From: Flavobacterium sp. Leaf82
Lineage (GTDB): Bacteria > Bacteroidota > Bacteroidia > Flavobacteriales > Flavobacteriaceae
Assembly: GCF_001422725.1 (NCBI RefSeq)
Contig: NZ_LMMA01000012.1
Location: 428,967 to 492,966 of the forward strand
Reading direction: 5' to 3'
Length of the DNA stretch: 64,000 bases
The notes beneath the pieces were generated by a model that did no database searches, was not told where the DNA came from, and saw nothing but the letters and a program-made list of their open reading frames with translations. Below are positions 41,605 through 50,243 of this stretch, piece after piece (the first letter of the stretch is position 1; every line of letters begins with the position of its first letter). The position numbers were made by a program, and so were the translations under genes.

Positions 41605-43065
41605 TTAAATTTTCTTTCTCATTCTCGCTACCGGAATATCAAGTTGTTCGCGGTATTTTGCGATAGTTCTTCTGGCGATAGGATATCCTTTTTCCTTTAG
41701 AATGTCGGCTAATTGATCGTCTGGAAGCGGTTTCTTTTTGTCTTCTTCTTCAATTGTATTCTTAAGAATCTTTTTGATTTCTAAAGTCGAAACATCTTCT
41801 CCCTGATCGTTTTTCATTGCTTCAGAGAAAAACTCTTTAATTAGTTTTGTTCCGTATGGCGTTTCAACGTATTTACTGTTCGCAACACGCGAGATTGTCG
41901 AAATATCCAACCCGACCATGTCTGCAATGTCTTTTAAGATCATTGGTTTTAGTTTGGTTTCATCACCGTCTAAAAAGAATTCTTCCTGATAATGCATAAT
42001 CGCATTCATGGTTACAAAAAGCGTTTCCTGACGTTGTCTGATTGCATCGATAAACCATTTAGCCGAATCCAGTTTTTGCTTGATAAACTGAACTGCGTCT
42101 TTTTGTGCCGATGATTTATCACGTGAATCTTTATACGTTTGCATCATTTCCTGATAATCTTTAGAAACGTGCAGGGAAGGAGCATTTCTTCCGTTTAAAG
42201 TCAATTCAAGTTCGCCGTCAACAATTCTGATAGCAAAATCCGGTACTACATTTTCAGTAACCTTGTTATTTCCTGTAAAAGATCCGCCCGGTTTTGGGTT
42301 TAATCTTTCGATTTCGTGAATCGCTTTTTTAAGCTGTTCGTTCGAAACCGCATATTTTTGTAATAACTTATCGTAATGTTTTTTGGTAAAAGCATCAAAC
42401 TGATTTTCGATAATATCAATCGCTAAATCAACATATTCTGTTGGCGTCTTGTGTTTTAATTGCAATAATAAACATTCCTGCAAATCACGTGCACCAACGC
42501 CTGATGGTTCAAGTTCGTGAATAACGTGAAGCATTTTTTCGACCATTTTCTCATCCGTATAAATACCCTGAGTAAAAGCCATATCATCTACAATATCCGG
42601 AACGCTCCTGCGGATGTAACCCATGTCATCAATACTTCCAACAAGGAATTCCGCGATTTCGCGTTCTTCATCATTCAAAATAAAAGTATTCAACTGATTG
42701 ATTAAATCCTGATGAAAACTTATTGGTGAAGCAAAAGGAGTTTCTCTTTCCTCATCTTCGCTATAATTATTCACCTGAGTTTTATAATCCGGAGTATCGT
42801 CGTCGCTTAAGTATTCGTCGATATTAATATCGTCCGCTTCGATTCTGTCAGATTCTGCATCATCATAATCGTCGTATTCTTCATTAGCGAATTCATCTGC
42901 TTCGTATTCATCTTCTTTTCCAGCTTCAAGAGCCGGATTTTCGTTCATTTCTTCTAATAAACGTTGCTCAAAAGCTTGCGTAGGCAATTGAATTAACTTC
43001 ATCAGCTGAATTTGCTGAGGAGATAATTTTTGGGATAATTTTAAATTTAAAAATTGCTTTAGCAT
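41605..43065 (-). CDS. rpoN: RNA polymerase sigma-54 factor
   Basis: RpoN directs core RNA polymerase to -24/-12 promoters and needs an AAA+ activator. The 486-residue protein starts with the glutamine/leucine-rich region I (MLKQFLNLKLSQKLSPQQIQ). An acidic region II of the DDYDDAESDRIEADDI type follows. The C-terminal part has the promoter-binding HTH (LKDIADMVGLDISTISRVAN) and the RpoN box ARRTIAKYREQLDIP near the end. The activator at 11586 in the same window would be one of its partners. It lies 136 bases downstream of asnS. Confidence 0.96.
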   Translation of the reverse strand: MLKQFLNLKLSQKLSPQQIQLMKLIQLPTQAFEQRLLEEMNENPALEAGKEDEYEADEFANEEYDDYDDAESDRIEADDINIDEYLSDDDTPDYKTQVNNYSEDEERETPFASPISFHQDLINQLNTFILNDEEREIAEFLVGSIDDMGYIRRSVPDIVDDMAFTQGIYTDEKMVEKMLHVIHELEPSGVGARDLQECLLLQLKHKTPTEYVDLAIDIIENQFDAFTKKHYDKLLQKYAVSNEQLKKAIHEIERLNPKPGGSFTGNNKVTENVVPDFAIRIVDGELELTLNGRNAPSLHVSKDYQEMMQTYKDSRDKSSAQKDAVQFIKQKLDSAKWFIDAIRQRQETLFVTMNAIMHYQEEFFLDGDETKLKPMILKDIADMVGLDISTISRVANSKYVETPYGTKLIKEFFSEAMKNDQGEDVSTLEIKKILKNTIEEEDKKKPLPDDQLADILKEKGYPIARRTIAKYREQLDIPVARMRKKI

Positions 43066-43201
43066 ATAAAAAGTTGCTAAGGTACTAAGGCACTAAGGCA
43101 CTGAGTATCTTATGTTGACGAATTAAATTCGTATTGATTATTTTTTTATTTATATTTTAAAAACTTAGAACCTTAGTGCCTCAATAACTTAGAGTCTTAG
43201 A

Positions 43202-44650
43202 CTAAAACTCTGCATTTCCAGGAGTTCTCGGGAAAGGAATTACGTCTCTAATATTTGTCATTCCAGTAACAAACAATACCAAACGCTCAAATCCAAGTCC
43301 GAAACCTGCGTGAGTTGCTGATCCAAATCTTCTGGTATCTAAATACCATGATAATTCTTCTTCGTCGATTTCTAAAGCTTTCATTTTTTCGATCAAAACA
43401 TCGTAACGCTCTTCTCTCTCAGAACCACCAACGATTTCTCCAATTCCAGGGAAAAGGATATCCATTGCACGAACCGTTTCTCTTCCAGGCTCCGTGTTGT
43501 CGTTCAAACGCATGTAAAACGCTTTAATATTTGCTGGATAATCAAACAAGATTACCGGGCATTTAAAGTGTTTTTCAACCAAATAACGCTCGTGTTCTGA
43601 CTGTAAATCAGCTCCCCATTCGTTGATGATATATTGAAATTTTTTCTTTTTGTTTGGAGTAGAATCTCTCAAAATGTCAATTGCTTCAGTATAAGAAACA
43701 CGTTTAAAGTTGTTCTCTAATACAAAGTTCAATTTCTCTAGCAAAGCCATTTCGCTTCTTTCTGCCTGAGGTTTTGATTTTTCTTCGTCTAAAAGCCTTC
43801 CTTCTAAAAACTTCAAATCATCCTGACAATTGTCTAAAGCATATTTAATAACATACTGAATAAAATCTTCAGCTAAATCCATATTGTCATCAAGATCATT
43901 GAAAGCAACTTCCGGTTCGATCATCCAAAATTCTGCAAGGTGACGGGAAGTATTTGAGTTTTCAGCTCTAAAAGTTGGTCCAAAAGTATAAATCTGACCC
44001 AAAGCCATTGCATACGTTTCACCTTCTAATTGTCCCGAAACTGTTAAGTTGGTTTCTTTTTCGAAGAAATCTTCTTTATAATTTACTTTTCCGTCTTCAG
44101 TTCTTGGCGTGTTGTCAAAAGGTAAAGCTGTAACTTTAAACATTTCTCCAGCACCTTCAGCATCAGAACCAGTTATAATTGGCGTATTCACATACACAAA
44201 ACCTTTTTGTTGAAAATAATTGTGAACCGCAAATGATAATACCGAACGCACACGCATAATCGCACCAAACATATTCGTACGAACACGTAAATGAGCATTT
44301 TCACGTAAAAAATCTAAACTAGGTTTGTTTTTTGGCTGTATCGGGAATTTTTCGGCATCAGAATCTCCTAAGATTTCCAGTTTATTCACCTGAATTTCAT
44401 ATTTCTGACCAGCACCTTTACTTTCGATCAAAGTACCAATTACAGAAACCGCAGCACCAGTAGTGATTCTTTTTAAAGTTTCATCAGGCGTATTTTCAAA
44501 ATCAACAACACATTGTATATTATTAATGGTAGAACCGTCATTAAGAGCGATGAACTGATTATTTCTAAAAGTTCTCACCCATCCTTTTGCATTAACCTCC
44601 TGAAGCGTCGTCGTACTGTTTAATAAGTCTTTAACTTTTGTGTGTTTCAT
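43202..44650 (-). CDS. asnS: asparaginyl-tRNA synthetase
   Basis: AsnRS charges tRNA-Asn. The 482-residue class II synthetase has an N-terminal OB-fold anticodon-binding domain (about 14-110), then catalytic motif 1 ([21 protein letters not shown]), motif 2 ([22 protein letters not shown]) and motif 3 ([18 protein letters not shown]). The FRAENSNT pattern separates it from the aspartyl enzyme. It is upstream of rpoN, a pairing common in this group. Confidence 0.96.
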   Translation of the reverse strand: MKHTKVKDLLNSTTTLQEVNAKGWVRTFRNNQFIALNDGSTINNIQCVVDFENTPDETLKRITTGAAVSVIGTLIESKGAGQKYEIQVNKLEILGDSDAEKFPIQPKNKPSLDFLRENAHLRVRTNMFGAIMRVRSVLSFAVHNYFQQKGFVYVNTPIITGSDAEGAGEMFKVTALPFDNTPRTEDGKVNYKEDFFEKETNLTVSGQLEGETYAMALGQIYTFGPTFRAENSNTSRHLAEFWMIEPEVAFNDLDDNMDLAEDFIQYVIKYALDNCQDDLKFLEGRLLDEEKSKPQAERSEMALLEKLNFVLENNFKRVSYTEAIDILRDSTPNKKKKFQYIINEWGADLQSEHERYLVEKHFKCPVILFDYPANIKAFYMRLNDNTEPGRETVRAMDILFPGIGEIVGGSEREERYDVLIEKMKALEIDEEELSWYLDTRRFGSATHAGFGLGFERLVLFVTGMTNIRDVIPFPRTPGNAEF

Positions 44651-44722
44651 TTTATATATAATATTGAAATTAAATTATTTGTTGTGTAATAACTGCAAAT
44701 ATAAACGATAATAATTAAAATT

Positions 44723-44803
44723 AGAAGCTGTTTCCCGCTATCCGCTATATCTTTTTATTGCTAAAGGAGCAATAAAAAGGATGCCGCTACTATCGGGGCT
44801 AGG
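44723..44803 (+). repeat. CGCTATCCGC palindromic element, copy 1
   Basis: AGAAGCTGTTTCCCGCTATC leads into CTTTTTATTGCT, which pairs with AGCAATAAAAAG, and ends GGATGCCGCTACTATCGGGG, then CTAGGG. A diverged copy in reverse orientation lies at 52843-52923. Confidence 0.75.
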
Positions 44804-44827
44804 GTTTTAGTTTTTATAAGGCATTTT

Positions 44828-44913
44828 GTCATTGCGAGGAACGAAGCAATCTCACGACAATAAGATACAAGTTTTGATCTAGCAAATGAGATTGCTTCGT
44901 TCCTCGCAATGAC
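44828..44913. repeat. 27-bp perfect inverted repeat
   Basis: The arms 44828-44854 (starts GTCATTGCGAGGAACGAAGC) and 44887-44913 are exact reverse complements, separated by 32 bases. Confidence 0.85.
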
Positions 44914-44930
44914 TTAGCGTTTAGTAAAAA

Positions 44931-44962
44931 AGAATTCGCGCTAATTCGTGAAATTCGTGGCA
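44931..44962. repeat. CGTGAAATTCGTGGC repeat, half copy
   Basis: GAATTCGCGCTAATTCGTGA then AATTCGTGGC matches the right side of the element at 38157-38192. Confidence 0.6.
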
Positions 44963-44970
44963 AAAAACTT

Positions 44971-47337
44971 TTACCCCTCCAAATTCTCCAAATCCTCTTT
45001 CTTCGCTTTCTTCTTCTCAAAAGTCAAAACCAAAGCAGGTAAAACCAATAAATTAGCAAACATTGCAAAAGCCAAAGTACAAGAAATTAATCCACCAAGG
45101 GCGATTGTTCCGCTAAAGCTTGAAAGCGTGAAAGTCGCAAAACCTAAGATCAAAACTACTGATGTATAAAAAGTACTGATTCCTGTTTCTCTCAAAGCGC
45201 TGAAAACAGATTTCTTTACCTTTCCGTTACTTTGAATCAAATCATGTTTGTATTTCGCCATAAACTGAATCGCATTATCTACCGAAATACCAAACGCAAT
45301 ACTAAATACCAAAATCGTTGAAGGTTTTAACGGAATCCCAAAATAACCCATTAATCCGGACGTAATACAAAGTGGTAAAACATTCGTAATTACAGACGCC
45401 ATCACCATTTTGAATGATCTGAATAAGTACAACATTAATGCAGCAATTACCAAAATTGCAAAAATCAATGACTCTATTAAGTTCTCAACCAGATAAGATG
45501 TTCCTTTCTGGAAAACCAATGCTTTTCCGGTCAAAGTGACTTCGTAGCGATCTGCAGGGAAAATCTCAGCAATTTTCGAGCGTAATTTTTTCTCTACTCT
45601 TGCCATTTCCTGCGTTCCAATATCTTTCATGAAAGTCGTGATTCGGGCATATTGTCCAGTCGAATCAACGTATGATTTCATTAAGTTGTCTTTGCTGTTT
45701 TTTGTTGCATTTTTTGCATACGACAAAATAAAAGTCTGTTCCTGCGAAGTTGGTAATTGGTAATATTCAGGATTTCCGTTATAGAAAGCCTGTTTCGAAT
45801 ATTTAACCAAATTTACTATAGAAACAGGTTTCGATAATTCAGGAAGCTCAGCAATTGTATTTTGCAATTCATCCATTTTTTTCATCGTAGATAATTTCAT
45901 AACACCTTTTTTATGTTTGGTGTTAATCATTATTTCAAGAGGCATAACGCCATTGAATTCTTTTTCGTAAAATAAAATGTCTTTATAAAATGAAGCACTT
46001 TTTGGCATTTCACCAATCAAACTTCCGGAAACCTTCATTTGTGCAACTCCAATTATACTAAAAACCAAAAGCAAACCGTAAATCGTATAAATTACTTTTC
46101 GTTTGTTTTTAACCACATTTTCTACAAAATCCAATAAAGTCGAAATGTAAGTTTTAGTCAAATGATATAAATGTCTTTCTCCCGGAACCGACATGAAACT
46201 GTACACAATTGGCACAATTAAAAGCGTCAGTAAATAAACCGAAATAACGTTGATAGAAGTCACCAGACCAAACTCAAAAAGTAAATCATTTCCGGTAATC
46301 ATAAACGTTGCAAAACCTATCGCCGTAGTTAAATTCGTCATTAAAGTCGAAACTCCAATTTTCGAAATAATACGTTGCAAAGCCTTTGCCTGATTGTTAT
46401 GCAGTTTAATTTCCTGCTGGTATTTATTGATCAGGAAAATACAATTCGTGATTCCGATAACGATAATTAATGGCGGAATAATTGCCGTTAGAATTGTGAT
46501 TTTATAATGGAATAATCCAAGTGTTCCAAAAGACCAGATTACACCAATAATCAAAATACAAATTGATATAAAAGTCGCTCTGAACGAACGGAAAAAGAAA
46601 AAGAAAATCAGGGAAACCGTAAATAAAGCTGCTCCAATAAAAAGTCCGATTTCTCCTTTCATATTATCAGCATTAATCGTTCTGATGTATGGCATTCCGG
46701 AAACTTTAAGATCAACTCCCGTAGTTTTTTCGAATTTATCGATTTTCGGAACCAGATTTTCAAGAATAAACGTCTTTCTTTCCGGTGTATTTACAAGCTT
46801 TTTATTAATATAAATCGCTGAACGAATACTACCGCTTTGTTTGTTGAACAATAATCCTTCGTAAAAAGGCAAATTGTGAAACAAATCATATTGAATCTTT
46901 TTTAAATATTCCGGATCAAGCGCTTTCTTTTGATCAATAAACGGAGTAAGAACAAATTTTTCGTTAACCGTATCTTTATCTAATTTTTTTAAATCATTCA
47001 AAGAAACGACTAAATCTACTTCTTTAGAATTTTTTAAACCCGTCATTAATTCATTCCAGGCAGCATAATTTTTAGGTGTAAAAAATTTCGGATCCTGAAA
47101 CCCAATTACTACTAAATTTCCTTCTTCTCCAAATTTATCCAAGAACTGTTGATATTGCTTATTTACGATATGATCTTTAGGAAGCAAATTTGCTTCGGTG
47201 TAAGTCATAGCAAGGTTTTTCCATTGGTAGCCAAGGAAAATCGTTAAAGCAGATAGGATTACTAGTATTAATATTCGGTTTTTAAGTATGATTCGGGCTA
47301 GTTTTTCCCAGAATCCAACTTGTACAGCGTTTTTCAT
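44971..47337 (-). CDS. RND/MMPL superfamily exporter
   Basis: The 788-residue protein has two repeated halves, each with a large extracytoplasmic loop and about six helices. The N-terminal start is ARIILKNRILILVILSALTI. Helical sets are around 210-400 and 610-780. The RND-type motif GVIWSFGTLGLFHYKITILTAIIPPLIIVIGI is in the first half, and the second has ISVDNAIQFMAKYKHD. It is the one-component MMPL/patched-like kind, lacking an adjacent membrane-fusion protein or outer-membrane channel, and probably moves a lipid or hydrophobic molecule. It has its own gap of 179 bases before the next gene. Confidence 0.88.
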   Translation of the reverse strand: MKNAVQVGFWEKLARIILKNRILILVILSALTIFLGYQWKNLAMTYTEANLLPKDHIVNKQYQQFLDKFGEEGNLVVIGFQDPKFFTPKNYAAWNELMTGLKNSKEVDLVVSLNDLKKLDKDTVNEKFVLTPFIDQKKALDPEYLKKIQYDLFHNLPFYEGLLFNKQSGSIRSAIYINKKLVNTPERKTFILENLVPKIDKFEKTTGVDLKVSGMPYIRTINADNMKGEIGLFIGAALFTVSLIFFFFFRSFRATFISICILIIGVIWSFGTLGLFHYKITILTAIIPPLIIVIGITNCIFLINKYQQEIKLHNNQAKALQRIISKIGVSTLMTNLTTAIGFATFMITGNDLLFEFGLVTSINVISVYLLTLLIVPIVYSFMSVPGERHLYHLTKTYISTLLDFVENVVKNKRKVIYTIYGLLLVFSIIGVAQMKVSGSLIGEMPKSASFYKDILFYEKEFNGVMPLEIMINTKHKKGVMKLSTMKKMDELQNTIAELPELSKPVSIVNLVKYSKQAFYNGNPEYYQLPTSQEQTFILSYAKNATKNSKDNLMKSYVDSTGQYARITTFMKDIGTQEMARVEKKLRSKIAEIFPADRYEVTLTGKALVFQKGTSYLVENLIESLIFAILVIAALMLYLFRSFKMVMASVITNVLPLCITSGLMGYFGIPLKPSTILVFSIAFGISVDNAIQFMAKYKHDLIQSNGKVKKSVFSALRETGISTFYTSVVLILGFATFTLSSFSGTIALGGLISCTLAFAMFANLLVLPALVLTFEKKKAKKEDLENLEG

Positions 47338-47516
47338 AAATTCTTTAAAATGGATGCAAATGTAGTGAAAAGTGCTCTAAATCATAAATAATCGATTGTA
47401 TTTTACTTAATGTTAACACAAATTGCGCACTTGTGGATTGTGATATATTTCTCTCTTTTTGTGTTTTAATGGTCAGCTTTTCTCATATTTGTACGTAATT
47501 TAAAAATGAGACGAAA

Positions 47517-47846
47517 ATGAACTGGATTTTATTAATCATAGCAGGACTTTTTGAAGTAGGGTTTGCGTCTTGTTTAGGCAAAGCCAAAGAAACAACAGGA
47601 ATGATCTCGACTTATTGGATGGTTGGTTTCTTTATCTGTCTCTCGATTAGTATGTTATTATTATATAAAGCCACTCAGGTTTTACCAATAGGAACCGCTT
47701 ATGCCGTTTGGACAGGAATTGGAGCAGTAGGAACCGTTTTAGTCGGAATTTTGGTTTTTAAAGAACCGGCAACTTTCTGGCGGATATTTTTTCTTTCGAC
47801 TTTAATTGCTTCAATTATTGGGTTAAAGTTCGTTTCTAGTCATTAA
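47517..47846 (+). CDS. small multidrug resistance (SMR) family transporter
   Basis: The 109-residue protein has four transmembrane helices and the SMR motifs GLFEVGFASCLGKA (with the conserved Glu14 that binds cation and proton) and AYAVWTGIGAVGTVLVGILVFKEP. The Gdx/SugE type usually has a Trp near the start of helix 1 where this protein has Phe, so the guanidinium specificity is uncertain. It begins a tight unit of four genes. An upstream -7-like box (CATATTTG, one mismatch) lies about 25 bases before the start. Confidence 0.9.
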   Translation: MNWILLIIAGLFEVGFASCLGKAKETTGMISTYWMVGFFICLSISMLLLYKATQVLPIGTAYAVWTGIGAVGTVLVGILVFKEPATFWRIFFLSTLIASIIGLKFVSSH

Positions 47847-47862
47847 TTCTAAAATGTAATAA

Positions 47863-48549
47863 ATGAATTTAAGAAATAAAATTTTCATGTATATATTAGT
47901 TTTGGTCTTATTGATCTTAATAATTATTCCTCTATTTCTATTTGTATTAAAATTTAACTCTTATTCAATTTCAGACAATGTTGAAGATTGGGTGTTTTTT
48001 GGAGATTATTTAGGAGGAACTGTAAATACAGCTATTTCATTTTCTAGTTTAATATTTTTAGGCTATTTAACCTACTTATTGAGTAAACAAAGCAATAGTG
48101 AAAATAAGAAAAATAATATTTTAATGAGACGAATGGATGCATATGATGAATTAACATCTTTTCTTCCTCAGATTAATCAGTTTTTATTTGATTTTTCAAA
48201 ATCGGCAAATACAATATTGGATAAAATAACTGAAAAGCCTCTAAATGTTGATTTGATAATTGAAAAAAAGTTAGAATTGAACAGGCAAATAGTACTATTT
48301 AAAAATTTTTACTCTTTATTGTTTTCTTTTAATGTGAGGTATGGTCATTTATTTGATTATGATTTTAATTCAGAAGATTATAATAAAATAGTTAAGAAGG
48401 CTGACACTCTCAAAACATTCTTTGAAAAGACTATAGATTTTCTTAATGGGGAAATGGATACACCAAATATTATTGAAGATGATTTGATGCGCACTTTCTT
48501 TGATGATCTAGTTGTATTTATAAATTTAGTACGAAAAGAATTAAAATAA
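47863..48549 (+). CDS. AbiC-like membrane protein
   Basis: The 228-residue protein has two N-terminal helices (about 8-28 and 57-77) with the sequence VEDWVFFGDYLGGTVNTAIS then FSSLIFLGYLTYLLSKQ, and a long soluble helical part (about 85-228). FGDYLGGTVN.. followed by helix and LSKQ resembles the N-terminus of the putative phage abortive-infection AbiC-type family (PF16872). The match is by pattern and moderate. It starts 16 bases after the SMR gene and ends 5 bases before the kinase gene. Defence function is inferred, not shown. Confidence 0.6.
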   Translation: MNLRNKIFMYILVLVLLILIIIPLFLFVLKFNSYSISDNVEDWVFFGDYLGGTVNTAISFSSLIFLGYLTYLLSKQSNSENKKNNILMRRMDAYDELTSFLPQINQFLFDFSKSANTILDKITEKPLNVDLIIEKKLELNRQIVLFKNFYSLLFSFNVRYGHLFDYDFNSEDYNKIVKKADTLKTFFEKTIDFLNGEMDTPNIIEDDLMRTFFDDLVVFINLVRKELK

Positions 48550-48554
48550 AAAAT

Positions 48555-49313
48555 ATGCAAGACAACTCAATAACTTTTATATTTCTGGCGATTCTTTTAT
48601 TGCTTATCGTTATCATTTGTTTTTTGATGTATCAATTATTACAATTCAAAAAAGCAAAAGATGATGCTGAGAAAAGTTTTTATGCACTCGAAATGAAAGT
48701 CAACGATTTGCAGTTAGAAACTTTAGAATCAAAACTGAATCCGCATTTGTTTAAGAATATTTTAAACTCGATTCAGTCGCACGCGTATCAAACTTATTTT
48801 GCATTAGATAAACTGGCAAATGTTTTAGATTATATTTTATACGAAAGCAAAAAGAAATTTGTCACGGCAAAAGAAGAAATTGATTTTGCATTGAATTTAA
48901 TCGAAATCAATAAAATCAAGATCAGTCCGCTTTTTGAGCTCAAGATAAAAACCAATATCAATAAAGAAGATAAATTATACGATCAGCCTTTACTGGCGCC
49001 TTTAATTTCTATTGATTTAATCGAAAATGCCTTTAAACATGCAGATTTGCAAAGTGCGGATGCTTTTATTTCGGTTGTTTTTGAGTTTAGGGATAATGCT
49101 TTTTTTATGACGGTTTCCAATAAAATATCAGATAAGAAAGTACTAAAAAAAGAACGAAGCGGTTTTGGTCATGCGACTCTAGAACACCGACTTCGTATTA
49201 TTTACAAAAACAACTTCAAACTCGATAAGTTTGTAGAAAATGATATTTATATTGCCCATCTTAAAATAGATTTACTTGAATACAAAACTGAAATGCTTGC
49301 TTCTGGACGATGA
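48555..49313 (+). CDS. LytS/YehU-type sensor histidine kinase
   Basis: The 252-residue protein has a single N-terminal helix (about 7-30) and then a coiled segment (KKAKDDAEKSFYALEMKVND). The His_kinase (PF06580) domain starts LESKLNPHLFKNILNSIQSH, with the phospho-acceptor His in LNPHLFKN, and a short HATPase follows with DLIENAFKHADLQS and RSGFGHATLEHRLRIIY. It has no large extracytoplasmic loop, so the signal may be in the membrane or cytoplasm. It overlaps the next gene, its partner regulator, by 38 bases. Confidence 0.92.
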   Translation: MQDNSITFIFLAILLLLIVIICFLMYQLLQFKKAKDDAEKSFYALEMKVNDLQLETLESKLNPHLFKNILNSIQSHAYQTYFALDKLANVLDYILYESKKKFVTAKEEIDFALNLIEINKIKISPLFELKIKTNINKEDKLYDQPLLAPLISIDLIENAFKHADLQSADAFISVVFEFRDNAFFMTVSNKISDKKVLKKERSGFGHATLEHRLRIIYKNNFKLDKFVENDIYIAHLKIDLLEYKTEMLASGR

Positions 49314-49995
49314 GTTACCGGGATTAACGTATCTAAAAATGCTTTGCGAACAAATTCACCAAGTCGAAATTGTAAAAACGTATAATAATCCGGAGAAACT
49401 TCTTGCTGATATTCCAAATCTGGATTTTGATTTGTTAATATCAGATATCGAAATGCCCGGAATTGATGGCTTGCATCTGGCAGAAATGCTGGATAATAAA
49501 TTAGTTATTTTTTGCACGGCTTATAAAGATTATGCTGCCGATGCTTTTAATATCGATGCGGTAGATTATATCACAAAACCTGTAAAACTCGAGCGTTTGC
49601 AAAAAGCGATCTCAAAAGCTTATGAACGTTTTCACAAACCGGACGCGGCTAAAAAATTTATTCAGCTTAATACTGATAAAGGAAAAACGTTATTATATTT
49701 TAATCAAATTGTCTACATCAAAACCGCAGTTAGTGATAGTCGCGATAAAACTGTTTTACTAACTGACGGAAGTTTTCTGAACTTGAAAAATGTAAAATTT
49801 GATACGTTATTAAACGAATTACCCGATGCTGATTTTTGTCGTGTAAACAAGAAAGAAATTGTTGCGGTAAAAGCCATTAAGTTTTTTAATCATAACGAAA
49901 TTGTCTTGCATCACTTAGAAAAAAATGATAAAAACAGTACGATGATTTTAAGCGAAACCTATCGGTCAGACTTTTTAAAAAAGGTAAAAATCTAA
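49276..49995 (+). CDS. LytTR-family response regulator
   Basis: The 239-residue regulator has a receiver (about 5-120; phospho-acceptor Asp in LLISDIEMPGIDG, and Lys in YITKPVKLE) and a C-terminal LytTR DNA-binding domain (IQLNTDKGKTLLYFNQIVYI, then FCRVNKKEIVAVKAI). The start needs a TTG codon at 49276 (NTKLKCLLLDDE): the frame has a stop at 49267-49269 and no upstream ATG, and the receiver starts within a few residues. This places its first codons inside the kinase gene. LytTR regulators bind direct repeats upstream of targets; I see no targets. Confidence 0.93.
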   Translation: MNTKLKCLLLDDELPGLTYLKMLCEQIHQVEIVKTYNNPEKLLADIPNLDFDLLISDIEMPGIDGLHLAEMLDNKLVIFCTAYKDYAADAFNIDAVDYITKPVKLERLQKAISKAYERFHKPDAAKKFIQLNTDKGKTLLYFNQIVYIKTAVSDSRDKTVLLTDGSFLNLKNVKFDTLLNELPDADFCRVNKKEIVAVKAIKFFNHNEIVLHHLEKNDKNSTMILSETYRSDFLKKVKI

Positions 49996-50041
49996 GCTCA
50001 GGATGAGAGTTGTTTATTATATTATTTTTAGGTTTTATCTA

Positions 50042-50107
50042 TGTCAGGCTGAGCGAAGTCGAAGCCCATTTGCGTTGTCAAGCCTTTAGACTTCGCTCAG
50101 GAAGACA
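50042..50107. repeat. CTGAGCGAAGTC inverted repeat
   Basis: CTGAGCGAAGTC at 50049-50060 is a perfect inverted match of GACTTCGCTCAG at 50089-50100. The latter also occurs at 52933-52944. It lies in the gap between the LytTR gene and the antiporter gene. Confidence 0.7.
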
Positions 50108-50243
50108 GTGATTTTTGAGAAAAACAGAACTTATTACAAAGTTTTTCGGACTTGTTACATACATTTAAAATTAGGTTAAAATTTACTTTTTCACTTAATT
50201 CTCAGTTCTGATATTTGCACCATTAAAATCAAAAAAATGAGTT

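Larger units (their letters stand above)
44651..44970. other. 320-base repeat-filled gap
   Basis: No gene is seen. The gap holds three repeat elements, listed separately: 44723-44803, 44828-44913 and 44931-44962. The promoter of asnS must lie in the first 70 bases. Confidence 0.7.
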
